Position numbers and translations under genes: made by a program. Below the pieces are notes generated by a model. That model did not search any database and was not told where the DNA came from. It saw only the letters and a program-made list of their open reading frames with translations. Shown piece by piece: positions 62,674 through 64,000 of a stretch of DNA of 64,000 nucleotides. How positions within the stretch are numbered: the stretch's first letter is position 1; every line of letters starts with the position of its first letter. This DNA comes from Thamnidium elegans (taxonomy: Eukaryota; Mucoromycota; Mucoromycetes; Mucorales; Mucoraceae). Location: assembly GCA_025201345.1 (NCBI GenBank), contig JAIXMG010000021.1, positions 530,501-594,500 of the forward strand, in the 5' to 3' direction.

Positions 62674-62971
62674 TGTGTTTGTTTGGGGGAAAAAGAAGTT
62701 TTTTTTTTCTTTAAAGAAAAATTTTCGTTTGTATAAAATATAATAATTTATTAACGTTATTGGAAAGGGGGGGGGGAGATAATTGGTACTATTCTGAACG
62801 TTGTTTTTTTGATTCGTTTTCTTATAAGTGGTATATACTATTGCTAGCTTTTCGGTTATTTTTTCTACAAAAATAATAAACAGTGATGTACAGGGTCTTT
62901 TTTGTTGATCTTTATCAAAGAAGAAGCATTGCCAACGTCTCACGTTAAATGAAAAAGTAACAAAAGAGAAT

Positions 62972-63043
62972 GCCTTCTATCAGAATTGAACTGATGACCT
63001 TCTGCTTACTAGGCAGACGCTCTGCCAACTGAGCCAAGAAGGC
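62972..63043 (-). tRNA. tRNA-Thr (anticodon AGU)
   Basis: A 72-base cloverleaf can be drawn on the minus strand: acceptor GCCTTCT with AGAAGGC, D arm with AGTTGGCAG, anticodon stem TCTGC/GCAGA with loop CTAGTAA, and T arm ATCAG-TTCAATT-CTGAT. The anticodon is AGT. The ending GGC lacks an encoded CCA, as is normal in eukaryotes. No intron is present. Confidence 0.93.
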
Positions 63044-63403
63044 AATGACATGTTTTGTCATTCTTTTTTCAATAAATGTATTAAATTCTTAGTTAGAGTA
63101 TCACACGTGACATTCGCGTGATTCAGCCAATAAGAATCAAGCTTGAAATGGACTTGTTTTATAATACAATAAAATAAAGAGAAAGTAATAAAAATAAAGC
63201 AAAATAGTAAAAGGAAGTTAATTTATTAAAGATATAAAAAGGAGACCTTTTTATATTCAATTGAAGTAATACAAAATAATAGAAACATATGAATAAACTA
63301 CAAGAGAACTTGAGAATATCATATGATAGATTATATAATAAAACCTTATACAGTCAACGAAAAAAGGTTGGCCCAATAAAAAAAATAGTTGGTCAGCTTG
63401 AAA
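63044..63403. other. AT-rich spacer before transposon repeats
   Basis: No gene was seen. It is AT-rich with short A runs. It may include the outer end of the transposon, but no terminal inverted repeat could be verified because the other end lies outside the window. Confidence 0.4.
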
Positions 63404-63529
63404 TGAAAATGGGCCACCAATTTTGAAAATGGGTCGGCCAATGAAAATGGACCATAATTTTGAAAATGGGTCGCTAAGACAAAAATGGGTCACTGTTTTG
63501 AAAATGGGTCATTTAATACGAAAATGGTC
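63404..63529. repeat. Seven 12-base repeats on a 19-base period
   Basis: The core TGAAAATGGGTC recurs at 63404, 63424, 63442, 63461, 63480, 63499 and 63519 with small changes (GGGCC, GGACC, CAAAAATGGG and a shorter last copy). The steps are 20, 18, 19, 19, 19 and 20 bases. They lie just beyond the transposase 3' end, where subterminal transposase-binding repeats are expected. Confidence 0.8.
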
Positions 63530-63569
63530 ACCAATAAAGAAATTTAATGCATGCTTTTTATTTTGCCTC

Positions 63570-64000
63570 TTATAATCCTTTTTCACAATTCAAGCATCTC
63601 TGCCAGAACGTCAAAGAATGCTTTATCCAATTCTCGCAGTCCTCTCTGCTGATGTAAAATGATGCGTTGCGAATACGATCAGAGATTTTTCATTCTGCCT
63701 GACAGAAGAGGGGTCGTTATTTACAACAGTCTTCAACTTGGACCAAAACTCTTCGATTGGATTCAAAAAAGGAGAATAAGGGGGCAAAAAGAGAAGTTTA
63801 TAGCCACGTTGACCAACCCAATCTTCAATAAGTGCAGCCTTGTGAATGGATGCATTGTCAAGAACTAGATATTTGTAGCTCATGTTAGCCGTATCAAGTG
63901 TCGTGAGGACTTGCTCTATGTATTCAAGGAAGTCACTGCTGATAGTACCCTTTTTCTTGAGGGCCTGAGATTTCTCACCAGTTCGAGTTCGCTTTCCACC
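63570..64000 (-). mobile_element. IS630/Tc1-like transposase, 3' part, frameshifted
   Basis: The minus strand carries the C-terminal part of a DDE transposase. It continues beyond the right edge, starting here at GGKRTRTGEKSQALKKKGTI. The second catalytic aspartate lies in YLVLDNASIHKA and the glutamate in LPPYSPFLNPIEEFWSKLK, the signature of the IS630-Tc1-mariner superfamily. The frame stops at 63623 after RTARIG. In the neighbouring frame the sequence reads EDCENWIKHSLTFWQRCLNC to a stop at 63570, and this looks like the natural end. The switch point is an AGAGAG stretch near 63630-63640, consistent with a 2-base insertion, so this copy is probably inactive. Confidence 0.88.

Noticed and set aside
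63404..63529. CRISPR-like array
   Set aside because: The units are 12 bases with 7-base gaps in a eukaryotic nuclear genome, so transposon subterminal repeats are far more likely.

Overview
The window is nuclear DNA of a filamentous fungus, most likely a zygomycete-type fungus (Mucoromycota, probably Mucorales). The genes use the standard code and carry many 50-90 base introns with GTAAGT-like donors and T-rich acceptors ending in AG. The intergenic DNA is very AT-rich and full of long homopolymer runs, and almost all proteins are conserved eukaryotic ones. The genus cannot be fixed from sequence alone.

Left part (1-26 kb): the core is a convergent pair, ELP1 (+) and VPS8 (-). A large inverted repeat flanks the pair. 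Its left arm (about 1123-6092, minus orientation) holds a four-exon gene for a divergent protein kinase with a long disordered N-terminus and two SUMO-interaction-like motifs, followed by a decayed Nup155/Nup170-type nucleoporin. Its right arm (about 20222-22651, plus orientation) holds a nearly identical first kinase exon, but it lacks about 2.54 kb, and the junction lies in a poly(A/T) tract. Exon-like pieces on both sides of the left arm suggest that it sits in an intron of an older gene. From 22.6 to 26 kb there is accessory DNA: a small gene remnant, a GC-richer block and GA-rich tandem repeats.

Middle part (26-42.5 kb): a dense housekeeping block with the cohesin subunit SCC3/STAG (+), the RNA helicase DBP3 (-), a B-box/DUF2009 protein (+), an LtrA-domain membrane protein (+), malate dehydrogenase (+), the mitochondrial ADP/ATP carrier (-) and the iron-sulfur assembly factor ISA2 (-).

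From 42.5 to 46.4 kb lies a roughly 4 kb gene-poor stretch with a broken LINE reverse transcriptase piece and simple repeats.

Right part (46.4-64 kb): a bHLH transcription factor, ATP synthase subunit b (ATP4), a SMAP-domain nuclear protein, an AAMP/Sqt1 WD40 protein, a damaged GH28 polygalacturonase, a coiled-coil protein of unknown role, an FHIP-family protein, the mitochondrial rRNA methyltransferase MRM1 and a tRNA-Thr(AGU). A frameshifted IS630/Tc1-like transposase runs off the right edge, next to seven 19-base-period repeats.

The genes do not form a single pathway cluster. Several serve mitochondria (ADP/ATP carrier, ISA2, ATP4, MRM1) and two serve endosomal trafficking (VPS8, FHIP). 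Exon borders were placed by hand from splice signals and reading phase. The most notable signals are the inverted repeat with its kinase and its deletion, the interrupted gene around it, and several decayed genes.
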